Notes: generated by a model from the letters alone, not told the origin. Numbered from the stretch's first letter, positions 21,159 through 31,318 are shown. The stretch: DNA of 64,000 nucleotides from Dromiciops gliroides (GCF_019393635.1 NC_057861.1:543688211-543752210), one strand, 5' to 3'. Program-made: numbers and translations.

Positions 21159-21238
21159 CTGCCCAGATGGGCAGATGTGGGTTTGCCCTGGGAGCAGTAC
21201 ACCAACAGCCAGGTTCCCCTCTCAAATGTCAGTATCAA
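21159..21238 (-). other. POLR3E: probable second 5'UTR exon of POLR3E (non-coding)
   Basis: 80 bp on the gene strand between a strong acceptor (TTTTTTTCTTTCAG) and donor (CAG|GTAGGTATG). It contains no ATG. It lies between exon 1 and the start-codon exon. RNA evidence is lacking, so it could be an alternative exon or a chance pair of sites. Confidence 0.55.
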
Positions 21239-21929
21239 CTGAAAGAAAAAAAGGCATGAAAAACACAAATAAACCAAACGTCCTGCCCACTGCAACTGAA
21301 AGAAATTCATACCATTGCCATTGCCCTTCTAGTCTGGCTCTCTAGTCATTTGCTTTAGGCCTAGACTAGTCAGGCAATGTAGCCAACCCAACTCAAGTTA
21401 CAATGAATAATCTCACAGACTGGAGAATTTACAGCATGATACAGCTTCAAAGCTGGAGCAAGCTATGGCTTAGTGATGCTGAGATCTCAAGAAAGGAAAC
21501 AGACCTTCTATTCCCATAAAAACCAGGGAGTTCCAGAGTTGAGGTCAGATTATCTTGCCATGGTCTCCTCTGACTCTTAACCACTTACAAACCTAAACGG
21601 TTTGCTATGAAGGGTGAAGAATGGGGAATTTCTTCAATTACTCCACATTTGAAGACCAGGCAAATATTTTTAAGGAATCATCAAAACTGAAATGGGCCCA
21701 GGGAAGTAGAGTAGTGGTCCAGTAATTCCAAACTCAGAGACTGGACAAAAAATTAGCTAAGAATTAAGAAAGAATGTGTACATGTATTTTGGGGGTGAAG
21801 AGCCAGAAATGATGAAACCATAAATTATATAGTATTCACTGTGTGCCAAAGAACTGGCCTCAGACCTGCTGAACAGGTGGAGGGGGGGCATCGATCACAG
21901 GGCCAAGAGGGTTCAAAAGGAAATAATGG

Positions 21930-22085
21930 CGAATGGAAAGAATCAAGAACTGTGTTCTGCCACAAAATTACTGTATGACTCTGGACAGAAATGGAACCTC
22001 TTATCTGTGTGTCTGTTTCCTTTTCAATAAAATGAGAGAATTACACTAGATAGATTCCAAAGCCACTTCCAGATCCGAGAGTTCA
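21930..22085 (+). repeat. MIR-like SINE in POLR3E 5' intron, antisense to the gene
   Basis: GTGTTCTGCCACAAAATTAC followed by TGTATGACTCTGGACAG corresponds to the MIR core. TCTGTTTCCTTTTCAATAAA and an ACTAGATAGATTCCAAAG end match the 3' part. The expected B box (GGTTCGAATCC) is not recognisable. See findings. Confidence 0.65.
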
Positions 22086-23072
22086 AGATTCGAAGTTGAT
22101 CCTTTAATAAAAGGATGCTATGACGCCAGAATTTATATCATAATCAGGACAAACAACAAAGTCCAGGGATTGACTTGAATTCAGTTCTAAGTGGAGTCCA
22201 CTCTAGGAGGATTCCTGGGGTGCTGCCCTGAAGGGATTTCTCTCCGCTTCTCTCTCCTACCATCTGCTCTCTAATGTTCTCCTCCACTACCTGTCCCCCA
22301 GGACCAGGGGGGAGCTGACTTGTCCCCACCTCTGACTCACTTCATTTCCATGGGCATTTCCCCCCAGTCGGCTGCCCCCAAGCTTGTCCCAGCCCCCTCC
22401 AAGCCGTCACCGTCGTGGAGAGGAAGCTCTTCTCTCCAAGACAGGTGTCCCCAGGAGAGCCTGGCACGGTCGGGTCACCTGAATCCTGAGTTACCCTCAT
22501 GCACCCCACCCTTTGCCCATTCCCTACCTGGCACTGCTGGGTCAATGGACAAACAGCCTCCGCAGCTCCCAAGCCCCTGTCTCCGGGGAGGGGGCGGGGG
22601 CCAGGCGAGTCCACCCCAGTGGGACACCCCAGACTGCTGCCCCACCCCCGGCAGCCTCCGCACTCCCAGGAACAAGAACGCCCCGGGGTCTGGAGTCAAA
22701 GAGGACGGCCAGCCCCGGAAGACCCCACCTCCAACTGCAGGAGGGGCACAGGGGAGCCACCCCGGCCACCTCCCCACAGCCCTGCACAGTCACCCGGGCC
22801 GACCGGGGGGGCCCGACGTGCCTTCTCCCGCCTTGCCCGCTGGGGAGACGGGCGCCAGGCCCGGGCCCGGCTCCCCTTACTCCCCTCAGGCCCTCCCGGC
22901 CCCCGTCAGGCCCGCCTTCCAGGACGCCGGGGCCTGGGCAGCCGCAGGAGCCCCCTCCGGGCCGGGCGAAGCCGGGCCTAGCCCCCGAGCACGGCCGCGG
23001 GGCCTTCTCCGGCGCCGGCGCCGTTCCCCGAGGACGTCCCCCGGCCCCTACGAGAGAGAAGCTCTCACTCAC

Positions 23073-23305
23073 CTGGCCCGAGGACAGCAGAGGAGGGGGC
23101 GGCTGCGGGAGGGGGGGAGGGGAGCGGCGGGGGTGGGGGAGGAGCAGGAGAAGGAGGAGGAGGAACAGCAGGAGGAAGCAGGGGCAGGAGGAGGAAGAGG
23201 CGGCGGCGATCCCCTCAGTCTGCAGGGGCGGCAGGGGCGGCAGGGGCGGCGGCGGTATCGGCGGGCCCGGCTCTCTCAGGCAGCAGCCATGTTGCTGGTA
23301 AAACT
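23073..23305 (-). other. POLR3E: POLR3E exon 1 (5'UTR), start approximate
   Basis: The donor CCTCGGGCCAG|GTGAGTG fixes the 3' edge at 23,073. The 5' edge is inferred from the YY1-like AACATGGCTGC at 23,285-23,295, a motif usually just downstream of the start site. No coding start is used here. Confidence 0.65.
23276..23290 (-). other. minimal upstream ORF in POLR3E exon 1
   Basis: ATGGCTGCTGCCTGA encodes MAAA and a stop. The ATG also forms part of the YY1-like motif. Whether it is in the mRNA depends on the real start site. Confidence 0.45.
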
Positions 23306-23352
23306 CCAGCAGACACGTGGGGGGACTTTGATCCTCCCCCGGCTCTTCCTCT

Positions 23353-23370
23353 TACCCACAATGCCCCGCC
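23353..23370 (+). promoter_or_regulatory. ZNF143/STAF-type site
   Basis: TACCCACAATGCCCCGCC matches the STAF consensus YWCCCRNMATSCMYYRCR at all but the last position. It lies about 60 bp upstream of the inferred POLR3E start. Confidence 0.6.
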
Positions 23371-23405
23371 CCGGAGCGGCGTTCTCCCCACTCCCTCGCT
23401 GGTAC

Positions 23406-23414
23406 TTTCGCGCC
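23406..23414 (+). promoter_or_regulatory. E2F-type site
   Basis: TTTCGCGCC is a full match to the E2F consensus TTTSGCGC and overlaps nothing else recognised. Confidence 0.5.
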
Positions 23415-23417
23415 GGA

Positions 23418-23431
23418 CCAGCAGGTGGCGC
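23418..23431 (+). promoter_or_regulatory. CTCF core site
   Basis: CCAGCAGGTGGCGC matches the CTCF core CCASYAGRKGGCRS at all 14 positions. A weaker match, CCCGCAGGTGTCGC, lies at 23,577-23,590, nearer the tRNA gene. Confidence 0.65.
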
Positions 23432-23617
23432 CGAGCAACTTCCCCTCCCCCCGCCATCGCTTTCCCTTATCCCAGCTTTCTCCCTCCTCCTCCTTTCTTA
23501 CTCCACCAATACCTCGGGGCCTAGAGAGGAACGGCCCTCCCCCGCCTCTTCCTACCACCAGTAACTTCTGCTACTAACCCGCAGGTGTCGCTGAAGCGCA
23601 ATGGACTAGAGAGAACC

Positions 23618-23624
23618 AAAAAAA
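23618..23624 (-). terminator. Pol III oligo-T terminator of the tRNA gene
   Basis: Seven T on the tRNA strand, starting nine bases after the mature 3' end. A longer T-run than the minimum of four. Confidence 0.85.
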
Positions 23625-23632
23625 CCAATTTC

Positions 23633-23714
23633 TGGCAGCGGTGGGATTCGAACCCACGCCCCCGAAGAGACTGGAGCCTTAATCCAGCGCCTTAGACCGC
23701 TCGGCCACGCTACC
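23633..23714 (-). tRNA. tRNA-Leu(AAG)
   Basis: 82 nt with a type II variable arm. The acceptor stem GGTAGCG pairs with CGCTGCC (one G-U). The A box is TGGCCGAGCGG and the B box GGTTCGAATCC. The anticodon stem CTGGA/TCCAG encloses TTAAGGC, giving anticodon AAG, and the discriminator base is A. No intron. It differs from the human sequence I recall mainly in the variable arm (GGGGG for GGAGG). It reads in the same direction as POLR3E and lies about 340 bp upstream of it. Confidence 0.97.
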
Positions 23715-23719
23715 TCGCT

Positions 23720-24655
23720 GCGAAAAGCTGCCTTCTGAGATCTAGTCAATCTATTGCAGAGAGACTTCGCTCTTTTTTTGGAGGGAGGGGGGATAGTTTA
23801 AAACCGAAGTAGAAAGTATGAACGAGGTCTTCCCTGACGTAGAATTCACCCTTGCAGCTTACAGGTAAATTTCTGGATTTTTATCATTCAGTCTTGTCTC
23901 TTGCATTTCAAGAGGTAAATGTCTAAACCACTCCCCAACTCCCCTACCCATTTTAAGAATGTTAGTTTCTGGAGGCCAAAAACTAGTTCTTTTTCCATCC
24001 GCAATGGCAAGATCAATGTGTTTCAAGCATTATTGCGTTGAATTGAGCCGCCTAGGAAAGATGAGCTTTTATTTTTTTTTTTGGTTTGTATTCTCTTTTT
24101 AAACTAAAAAAAAAATATTGTCTTCCTTCGTAAAAAGTTGCATCGTATTTTTATGAATGTCTTTTTTTTTGTATCGTACTACCTCCCCCCACCCTTTTTA
24201 TCCAGCGAGACAAAAATTAAGAAAAAAAAGGGGGGGGGGTGAATGCAATTCAGAAAAATTCAACAAAAATAAGAAATAAAAGGGGGAAAATGCAATTCAG
24301 TAAAAACCAAGCAACACATTCAGCCACCACGTCGGTGGGTATTCGCAACATTCCACAGCCATAGTGAGGTGAAGGAGGTATATTTTCTTAGCTCTTCTTT
24401 GGGGCATTATAGTTACACAGCCTTCAGTGTCTTCCATTTACATTACTATAGTCACATGTATGTTGTTTTCTGGGTTCCTACACTTACTTTACTCTATCCC
24501 AAATCATACAAATCTCCCAAGGATTCCCAAAAAGACACTAGCAAACTATTAAGGCCATATGAAAGGTTGCTCCCAATCACCAGTAAGAAAAACTTAATTA
24601 GAATAACTCTTGTTTCACTTCTGATGAAGATGACAAAAGACTAAAATAGTTGCTG
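23720..24655. other. intergenic stretch, no gene recognised
   Basis: A- and T-run-rich sequence after the tRNA. It includes A-rich tracts at 24,098-24,115 and an A then G run near 24,220-24,238. No exon, RNA or clear repeat family recognised. Confidence 0.5.
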
Positions 24656-24659
24656 TTAA

Positions 24660-25110
24660 AGAGGCTAGGAAAAGACAGGAACATTAAACAGGCTGATAGA
24701 GGAAGTGTGAATTGGTCCAACCATGTTAGAAAGCAATTTGGAATTCTGCTGGAAAAGTGTCCATACCCTTTGATCTAGAAATACCAAGGCGCCAACTCTC
24801 CAAGGTGACTGAGGAGGGAAAGATTTCATATATCAAAATACTCATAGCTGCGCTTTTTTGCAGTAGGAAATAATCGGAAACAGAGACCACACTTTAGAAA
24901 TTCATTTTACAAGTTGTGGCATGTGAATGTAATATGACATTATTGCCATAAGAAAGGAGGAATATGAAGGCCTTTAAGATTATTTCTAAGGACTTGCTCC
25001 ATGAACTTCTAATTTGATTTGGGAAAGGGGATGGTATAAGGATGGGGTGGAAACCATTCCATTTGACTTTTGTTTCTTGATTAGGTGAAAGTACTTTTTA
25101 ATGGAATCAA
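24660..25110 (+). mobile_element. old L1 LINE ORF2 3' part
   Basis: GTGTGAATTGGTCCAACCAT, AGAAAGCAATTTGGAATTCT and CCCTTTGATCTAGAAATACC follow the L1 ORF2 C-terminal order. Diverged. Confidence 0.7.
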
Positions 25111-25204
25111 ACAATCAGAATAATGTGACCAGGACCTGGATACCTCTTTGAATCAATCAAAGCCATTGTGTTAGAGACTTCCTTAAGCAATTTGTATGAA
25201 AGGA

Positions 25205-25725
25205 AGTCAAGACAACAAGCATTTATTGAGCACTTACTAAGTGTGAGACACTGTAAGCTGATACAAAGAAATGCAAAATATTGCTTTCACAGAGCTCTCA
25301 TTCTAATGATGGGAACAGCATGCAAACAACTGTGTACATACAATATAAACCCAGATGACTTGAAGGCAGTCTCAGAAGGGAGGCGCTAGCTAGCATTGAG
25401 GGAGATGAGGAAAAGGCTTCTTGCCTTTTAGCTGAAATTTGAAGAAAGCCAAGAAAGTCAGGAGGCAGAGGAGGAGGAGAAGGGCATTCACGGCATGGGA
25501 GACAGCCGGTTAGAGTCTTGGCATGGGGGAGATGGAATAGCTTGTTTGAGGAACAGCTATCTCAAAAAGAGAAAGAGATTCAGAGCAAACAGCACAAAGG
25601 GAAGAATAATCTATACCAGAAAAAGAAGATATGGAGGAGAGTATCTTCAGAGAGGAGAGCCCAAGCTGAAGGAAGTCCCAAGAAAAGGACAGCTGTGTCC
25701 CAATTTCCCTTCTCAAAAGTTATTC
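25205..25725 (+). repeat. old LINE 3'-end-like repeat, family not named
   Basis: AAGCATTTATTGAGCACTTA, CAGAGCTCTCATTCTAATGA, then AAAAGGCTTCTTGCC, GCATTCACGGCATGGGAGAC and TTGAGGAACAGC. Shared with 29,262-30,200 and 32,795-33,860. Confidence 0.55.
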
Positions 25726-25729
25726 ATCA

Positions 25730-25878
25730 GGCAGCTAGGTGGTGTCGTGGATAGAGCATCGGCCCTGGAATCAGGAGAACCTGGGTTCAAATTTGGACTC
25801 TGACACTTAGCACTTAATTACTAGTTGTGTGACCCTGGGCAAGTTACTTGACCCTATTTACCTTACAAAAAAAAAAAG
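25730..25878 (+). repeat. tRNA-derived marsupial SINE, older copy
   Basis: Sense copy with many substitutions (GGTGTCGTGGATAGAGCATC). It follows the repeat at 25,205. Confidence 0.9.
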
Positions 25879-26269
25879 GCTATTGATCCACAGTCATTAT
25901 AATATCATGTTTCATTACCCAAATTTACCTGCAAAGCAGTCAGGGGTTAACTAAAGATAGATTTAAATGTAAGGTTAGGTAGAGAGTATATAACCTCTGC
26001 CCAAGAGTTGGGAATTTTCCTAGCTGACTGAACTCAAAACTTTTCATCTAAAATAAACTCACTAATGCTAAAGGGGAGGTTACAAAGCAGACAAGGAAGG
26101 CACCAAACGGACATTCGTGGCCATTTTATTTCCCCAAAATGTAAAATGAGCTATTTATTATGAGATTGTTACAATGGTGTCACACCTTTGTTGGTACCTT
26201 GATAAATGCTTGAGTATGCCAAAATATTATGAGAGGCTATTCTATTTATACATTTAATATCAATTCAAT

Positions 26270-26400
26270 CTAACACGTTAGTAATTAAGTTCCCATTAAG
26301 TTCCAGTCACTGTACTAGCTGCTAGGAATACAAGCATAAAAAAGAAACAATTCCTACCTTCAAGAAGTTTATAAGCCTGCAAATTCTTGACAAATGAAAA
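26270..26400 (+). repeat. LINE-like fragment
   Basis: TAAGTTCCCATTAAGTTCCA, AGCTGCTAGGAATACAAGCA, CTACCTTCAAGAAGTTTATA: the front part of the same repeat seen at 29,262. Confidence 0.45.
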
Positions 26401-26890
26401 GTACACATAGACATATGGTCCCCATATTTTTGCCTGGGTTTTAACCTGGCTGAAACCAGTCACCTTACCTGAAAAGAGCTGAAATCCACAAGGCAGAGTT
26501 TCTCAGAGGGCAGATTAAGCTCTAGTTGGCCTACTTCATCACCTGAATTTCACCGACCTGCTTGAAACTATCATGCTGAAATGGCCTTAAGCCACAATGA
26601 AGCAGAGGCCAGAGGATGTGGGTGGGTGACTTTGCTCCATAGGATGAGTTTGGGGCAAAGCTCAGTAGAATCCAGGCAGAGTTCCCTGTGCTCAGTAGGT
26701 CAGCCAAAGCAAGAATTCCTGTCTTTGCTAAACTGGCCTTGTTGAAGAAGAGTGTCTAGGCGGGGCCTGGTGATAGAGGCAGGGAGAACAGAGAAGATAG
26801 GGGGAATTTCAGGAGTGTGATGGAGCTAGTTTGAACTTAAATTTTCAGTGTAAGAATTTATACCTCAGAAATCAGCAAATGCTACATTTT
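26400..26890. other. intergenic sequence without recognised features
   Basis: About 490 bp of ordinary-looking unique sequence between repeats. No exon-like frame or RNA seen. Confidence 0.5.
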
Positions 26891-26893
26891 AGG

Positions 26894-27042
26894 AGGGTTT
26901 TTTTGTTTGTTTGTTTGGCGGGGCTATGGGGGTTAAGTGACTTGCCCAGGGTCACGCAGTCAAGTGTCTGAGGCTGGATTTGAACTCAGATACTCCTGAA
27001 TCCAGGGCCAGTGCTAAAGCACTGTGCCACCTACCTGCCCCC
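26894..27042 (-). repeat. tRNA-derived marsupial SINE with target-site duplication
   Basis: Antisense copy with a TTTG-repeat tail. Flanked by ACATTTTAGG at 26,884-26,893 and 27,043-27,052. Confidence 0.93.
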
Positions 27043-27049
27043 ACATTTT

Positions 27050-27555
27050 AGGTTTTGATTTATTGTTTTGTTGATTGTCCAGACTTAAGAAAATGATAGA
27101 GAAAATGTTAATACTGAACATTTGGCTTTTAAATGTGTCCTATATATTTTTTCAGAGAGCAGATTGTTAAATGTTTAACAGGGGGAAATAATTGCACATA
27201 TCCTTTTGATTTTGAGCTACGGGAATAACATCAGAAACTACTCCTGTCCCAGTCTTTTCTGGGTCTATTCACACTATGTTTTTAGCTTCTTAGGCTGCTT
27301 CTGAGCTGCTGGGCATTTCTGAGGAGGACCTGACTTACCTGTTTTGGAAGTAGCATGAAATATGTAGTTGCACAAATCACTATAATTAGGCTTCACTGTC
27401 ACCATGCAACTTCATCCCAACCTTGTGATGATCCAATCCCAGACATAGTAAAGGAAAACCCAAAGGAGCCAATTTTGCTATTCAGGTCAAGCAAAACAAG
27501 GAATGAAGATAATGGGTATTAGTTACCTACACAATAAAATACTTTAAGTACTTTA
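27050..27555. other. intergenic sequence without recognised features
   Basis: No repeat family, exon or RNA gene recognised between the SINE and the MIR at 27,555. Confidence 0.5.
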
Positions 27556-27765
27556 ATAAAGTACTGTACTAAATGATTTGCAAATGTTATCTCTTTCGAT
27601 CTTCCTAGCAACCTTAGGAGATAGGTACTATTATTATCTCCATTTTTAAAGTTGAGGAAACAGAGGAAAACAACATTTAAAGGAGTTCTCCAGGGTCATC
27701 TGAGGCTGAATTTGAACTCTTGAGGCCCAATGCTCAATTGATCACTGTACCATCTAGCTCTTACA
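27555..27765 (-). repeat. MIR-like SINE, antisense
   Basis: GTTATCTCTTTCGATCTTCC, TATTATTATCTCCATTTTTA and AAGGAGTTCTCCAGGGTCAT, diverged. Confidence 0.65.
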
Positions 27766-28004
27766 AATATGTTTCAATTTACATGAGAGAAATATTGCTT
27801 TAAAAAAAAAAGCTGTGTAAATCAAATGTAATTTTTTTTCTTCACTTCTGATTAAATCTAACACTTTAGTTTTAAATTTCCCTGCTTTTTCCTCCACTCT
27901 CCTCCCATCCTATAGCCTCTTTCAAGTGATTATTTCAGAAACAAGCTGTGAACTAGTTCTAGATGAGTGCTTTATCCACTATGCCACCTAGCTGTCACTT
28001 TCTT

Positions 28005-28992
28005 ACCTGTTTTTAGCCTATTTTGTGATTTTTAAAGTTAGGCTCTGCTCCTGGCTCACAGGGGTCACTGTCCCAAGCTTCTTGTGGTGGGAGCCAGGGA
28101 TCTGATCACTGGCTTTCTGCTCTGGAGCCTCAGAGGCTCCCAGCTTGTTCACTGTGCTGGGGTAACCAGGTCTAGTCATTCCAGTTGTGTGTATGGTTTC
28201 TCCAGCTGGCAATTTGCCTTCTGTGTTGGGGCTAGGGGCCTTAAAGCTGGCCTACTGTGCAACTAGACTGCTAAGTCAGGACCAAGGGACCTTGATTACT
28301 CTTCTGTGCTGTAGCCAAGAGCCTCCTGCTGGCTTGCCTGGATACCTGTCTACACTGGGTTCTGTAATGATTGGAATGACGCCACCTGCTGGAGACTTAG
28401 TGTAGAAAAGCTCTGCCATGAGGTGAAGGTCTCTGAGGGCCAGACCATGCGTCTTTTCTTTGGCGTCAGGAAGTGAGGAACTGAGACAAATAGGGGTTAA
28501 ATGACTCATCCCAGGGTCACACAACTAGTAAGTTTGCTTGTGGGAGGAAGAAGGGGGAGCCTGGCGCTCTGACTCTGGCTTTTCCTGTGGACTCTGGCAG
28601 AGAGTAGAGTTAGAAATGTGCTCTCCCTTTAATAGATAGATGAATGTAGGCCTTTCTCTCTCTCTTTACCAAATTCTTATTCTCCTTAATAAATGCTTAA
28701 AAGCCTAACTCTTGCTAAAGCTTATAATTTATTGGCAACCACTCATTAGATATTTTAGACAGACTAGCTAGAATTTTAGCCCTTAACAGTTCTCAGTTTT
28801 TCCCAAGTGAGATAGACCTTTCCTGAAGTCTTTCTAAGTTATCTTAAGCTGGAAGATTGTTTCACTCTGTCTTTTTGTAGGTTCTGTGGCTCCAGAATCT
28901 GTTTAAAGGCTTGATTTCAAGTTGTTTGCGAGTGAAACTGGGGAGAGCTCAGGCAACTTCCTGGCTTCTCTCTGCCATCTTGGGGCCTTTTT
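28005..28992 (-). mobile_element. L1 LINE 5' region, antisense copy
   Basis: On the minus strand it starts with CCAAGATGGCAGAGAGAAGC and continues as in the plus-strand element at 3,545 (CAGGAAGTTGCCTGAGCTCT). A long-type SINE fragment (about 28,470-28,540) is embedded. The ORFs are not intact. Confidence 0.6.
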
Positions 28993-29377
28993 TTTTCCTT
29001 TTTTCTTTCTTACACAGATATTTCTCACAATATCCTCCTTCAGGGAACCTTCCTTTGTCACAAAGAAAAAGAGTTTCAAAAAAATCATTCATCAGTAAGA
29101 GGCTTTGTATGCTGCTCCTGTACTCCTCCACTACTTAGTTGAGGGTTATATTCCATCATTTGTCTCATGGACCCAATATTAGTAATTAGCTTTAATTATT
29201 TACCTGTTTTCTAAGCAGTATTCTGGGTTTCCTTTAAAAAAAAAAAGAGGCTTGGGGAGAGTCAGTCAATAAATATTTATTGAGTACTTACCATGTGCTA
29301 AGCACTATTCTAAGCTCTGAGGATACAAAAAGCAAAACAGGGATCCTTGCCCTCAAGGATCTTACATTTTAATGGAG

Positions 29378-29546
29378 GGGGCAGCTAGGTGGCGAAGTGG
29401 ATAAAGCACCGGCCCTGGATTCAGGAGTACCTGAGTTCAAATCTGGCCTCAGACACTTGACATTTACTAGCTGTGTGACCCTGGGCAAGTCACTTAACCT
29501 CCATTGTCCCGCAAAAACAACAACAACAAAAAAACAAAAACACCTA
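29378..29546 (+). repeat. tRNA-derived marsupial SINE, subtype A, with target-site duplication
   Basis: Flanked by ACATTTTAATGGAG at 29,364-29,377 and 29,547-29,560. The tail is (CAA)n-rich. Confidence 0.96.
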
Positions 29547-29614
29547 ACATTTTAATGGAGAGACAACACGAAAACAAGATACATTCTGAATAGGTGGAAG
29601 TTAATCATGGTGAT

Positions 29615-29740
29615 AAGGGAGCTATTCTGCTCAGTGGAAAGAGTTCCTGGCCTGGAGTCAGGAAGAACTGAGTTCAAGTGTGGCTTCAGACACTTACTAC
29701 TTGTATGACCCTGAGTAAGTCACTTAACTCTGTTTAAGGG
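29615..29740 (+). repeat. MIR/tRNA-SINE fragment
   Basis: CTGGCCTGGAGTCAGGAAGA, GACACTTACTACTTGTATGA and AGTCACTTAACTCTGTTT, an older relative of the young SINE. Confidence 0.6.
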
Positions 29741-30236
29741 TTGAGTTGAACCCAAATAGGGTCAAAACAGTTGGACTGGATGGAACAGGGAAGGCCCTGG
29801 GTTGGGGGAGGGCTGAGAAAGGCTTCCTGCAGATGGTAGGATTTGAGCTGAGTCTTGAGGCTAGCCAGGAGGCAGAGGGGAGGAAGGGAGAGCATTCTAG
29901 GTCAGAGGGACAGATAGACTTCATGGAGTTAGGTCAGGGAATGTCATCTGCTAGGACCAGCAAGTAGGACAGTTTTGTTGGATCTTGAGGCTGGGTTGTA
30001 AAGGGCTTTAAATGTCAAAGCAAGGGGTTTATTCTATATTTGATCCTGAAGGAAACAGGGAACCATTGAAGATTACTGGAGGGGGGGGGGAAACGACACA
30101 CATAGGCAGACCTGTGTTTTTGGAAGATCACTTTGGCAGCAGGGTGGAAGATGGATTAGAATGGGTAAAGAATTGCAAGTACATAGGTATGAAAGCTTAG
30201 TTTTGTGTAAGGCCATAGACTCAGAGCTGGAAGGGA

Positions 30237-30675
30237 CCTTTGCTGTTCAGTTATGTCCTATCCTAGGTGACCCCATGGGTTTTTGTCCCTGCAGCTTTGT
30301 TTGTTTGTTTGTTTGGTTTTGGTTTTGGTTTTTTGTTTTTGCAGGGCAATGGGGGTTAAGTGACTTGCTCAGGGTCACCCAGCTAGTAAGTGTCAAGTGT
30401 CTGAGGCCAGATTTAAACTCAGGTCCTCCTGAATCCAGGGCTGGTGCTTTATCCACTGCGCCACCTAGCTGCCCCACCCCTGCAGCTTTTTTGACAAGAA
30501 TACTAGAACGGTTTGCCATTTCCTTCTCCAGTGTGCCCCCATTTTACAGATGAGGAACTGAGACAAATAGGGGTTAAATGACTTGTCCCAGGGTCACACA
30601 ACTAGTAAGTATCTGAAGCTTGATTTGACTTTAGCTCTTCCTGACTCCAGGGCTGGTGCTTTATTCACTGTACCA
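30237..30675 (-). repeat. long-type tRNA SINE with extended tail, interrupted by a young SINE
   Basis: Antisense. Its left end has GTTCAGTTATGTCCTATCCT. Beyond the insert it continues with GAACGGTTTGCCATTTCCTT and ACAGATGAGGAACTGAGACA. The long type is also at 33,297, 36,096, 46,893 and 57,900. Confidence 0.75.
30299..30477 (-). repeat. tRNA-derived marsupial SINE, subtype A, nested
   Basis: Target duplication CCCTGCAGCTTT at 30,287-30,298 and 30,478-30,489. The tail is a TTTG/GGTTTT repeat. Confidence 0.95.
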
Positions 30676-30778
30676 CTAATATAGGCTCACATAGACCCCA
30701 GAAGTGACCTTAGAGGTTATCTAAGCCAACCTCCTTATTTTGCACATAAGGAAATGGAAGTTCAAAGAGATGAACAAG

Positions 30779-30937
30779 GGGGCAGCTAGGTGGCGCAGTG
30801 GATAAAGCACCGGCCCTGGATTCAGGAGTACCTGAGTTCAAATCTGGCCTTAGACACTTGACTAGCTGTGTGACCCTGGGCAAGTCACTTAACCCCTATA
30901 GCCCCGCAAAAAAAAAAAAAAAACCAAAAACCAAAAA
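30779..30937 (+). repeat. tRNA-derived marsupial SINE, subtype A, with target-site duplication
   Basis: Flanked by CAAAGAGATGAACA at 30,763-30,776 and 30,938-30,951. It has a short internal deletion: the ACACTTACT segment is missing before CTAGCTG. Confidence 0.95.
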
Positions 30938-31318
30938 CAAAGAGATGAACAGTCTCTGAGGATAGGCTGAAGCCAAGAACTCTAACAACCCAAAATACCA
31001 CCATTTCTGTGACTCACCTCTGAGAACCCTGTATCTATGATTCTGATACATTTAAGTCCCACAAAGGAGAAGCAAACAAACAAAAAGCCAGTAGGAAGGT
31101 AGATTTCTCTCAAACAGGCTTATCTTTGATAGTAAAGGGCAGTGAATATAGAATATTATGTTTTTTGCCCATCTCACAGGAATCCTGTTATCTTCAATGG
31201 TTAAGTTTTCCCCTTGGTTACCCTTACCTAGAGATCCCCCTGGTCCAGGGAAGTCTTTGAAGTTCTGGGGGTGAATTAGTTCGTTGACCACTGGATTAAA
31301 GCAGGGGCCCCATTTAAA

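Larger units (their letters stand above)
22540..23600. promoter_or_regulatory. POLR3E: CpG island and promoter of POLR3E
   Basis: GC- and CpG-rich block with repeated CCGG/GCGC, clearly denser than the flanks. It covers exon 1 (donor at 23,072-23,071) and the upstream control sites. Purine-rich GGAGGA and GGCAGGGGC repeats at 23,140-23,255 lie in the exon 1 region. Confidence 0.85.
29262..30200 (+). repeat. old LINE 3'-end-like repeat, interrupted by a SINE
   Basis: CAATAAATATTTATTGAGTA, TAAGCACTATTCTAAGCTCT, GGATCTTACATTTTAATGGA, then after the insert GAGCATTCTAGGTCAGAGGG and TTGAGGCTGGGTTGTAAAGG. A MIR-like stretch is at 29,615-29,740. Confidence 0.55.

Noticed and set aside
22320-23564. 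414-residue open frame on the plus strand across the POLR3E CpG island
   Set aside because: Pro/Arg/Gly-rich by composition and stop-poor because of GC content. It runs antisense to exon 1 and has no domain. Overlapping frames in this island are equally spurious.
28005-28992. Possible endogenous retrovirus or LTR
   Set aside because: No tRNA primer site, polypurine tract or gag/pol signature is visible, and the sequence matches the L1 5' region seen at 3,545 on the other strand.
30161-30553. Recurrent frames containing [20 protein letters not shown]-type or [20 protein letters not shown]-type text
   Set aside because: These are translations of the two strands of the young SINE and appear wherever it is inserted.
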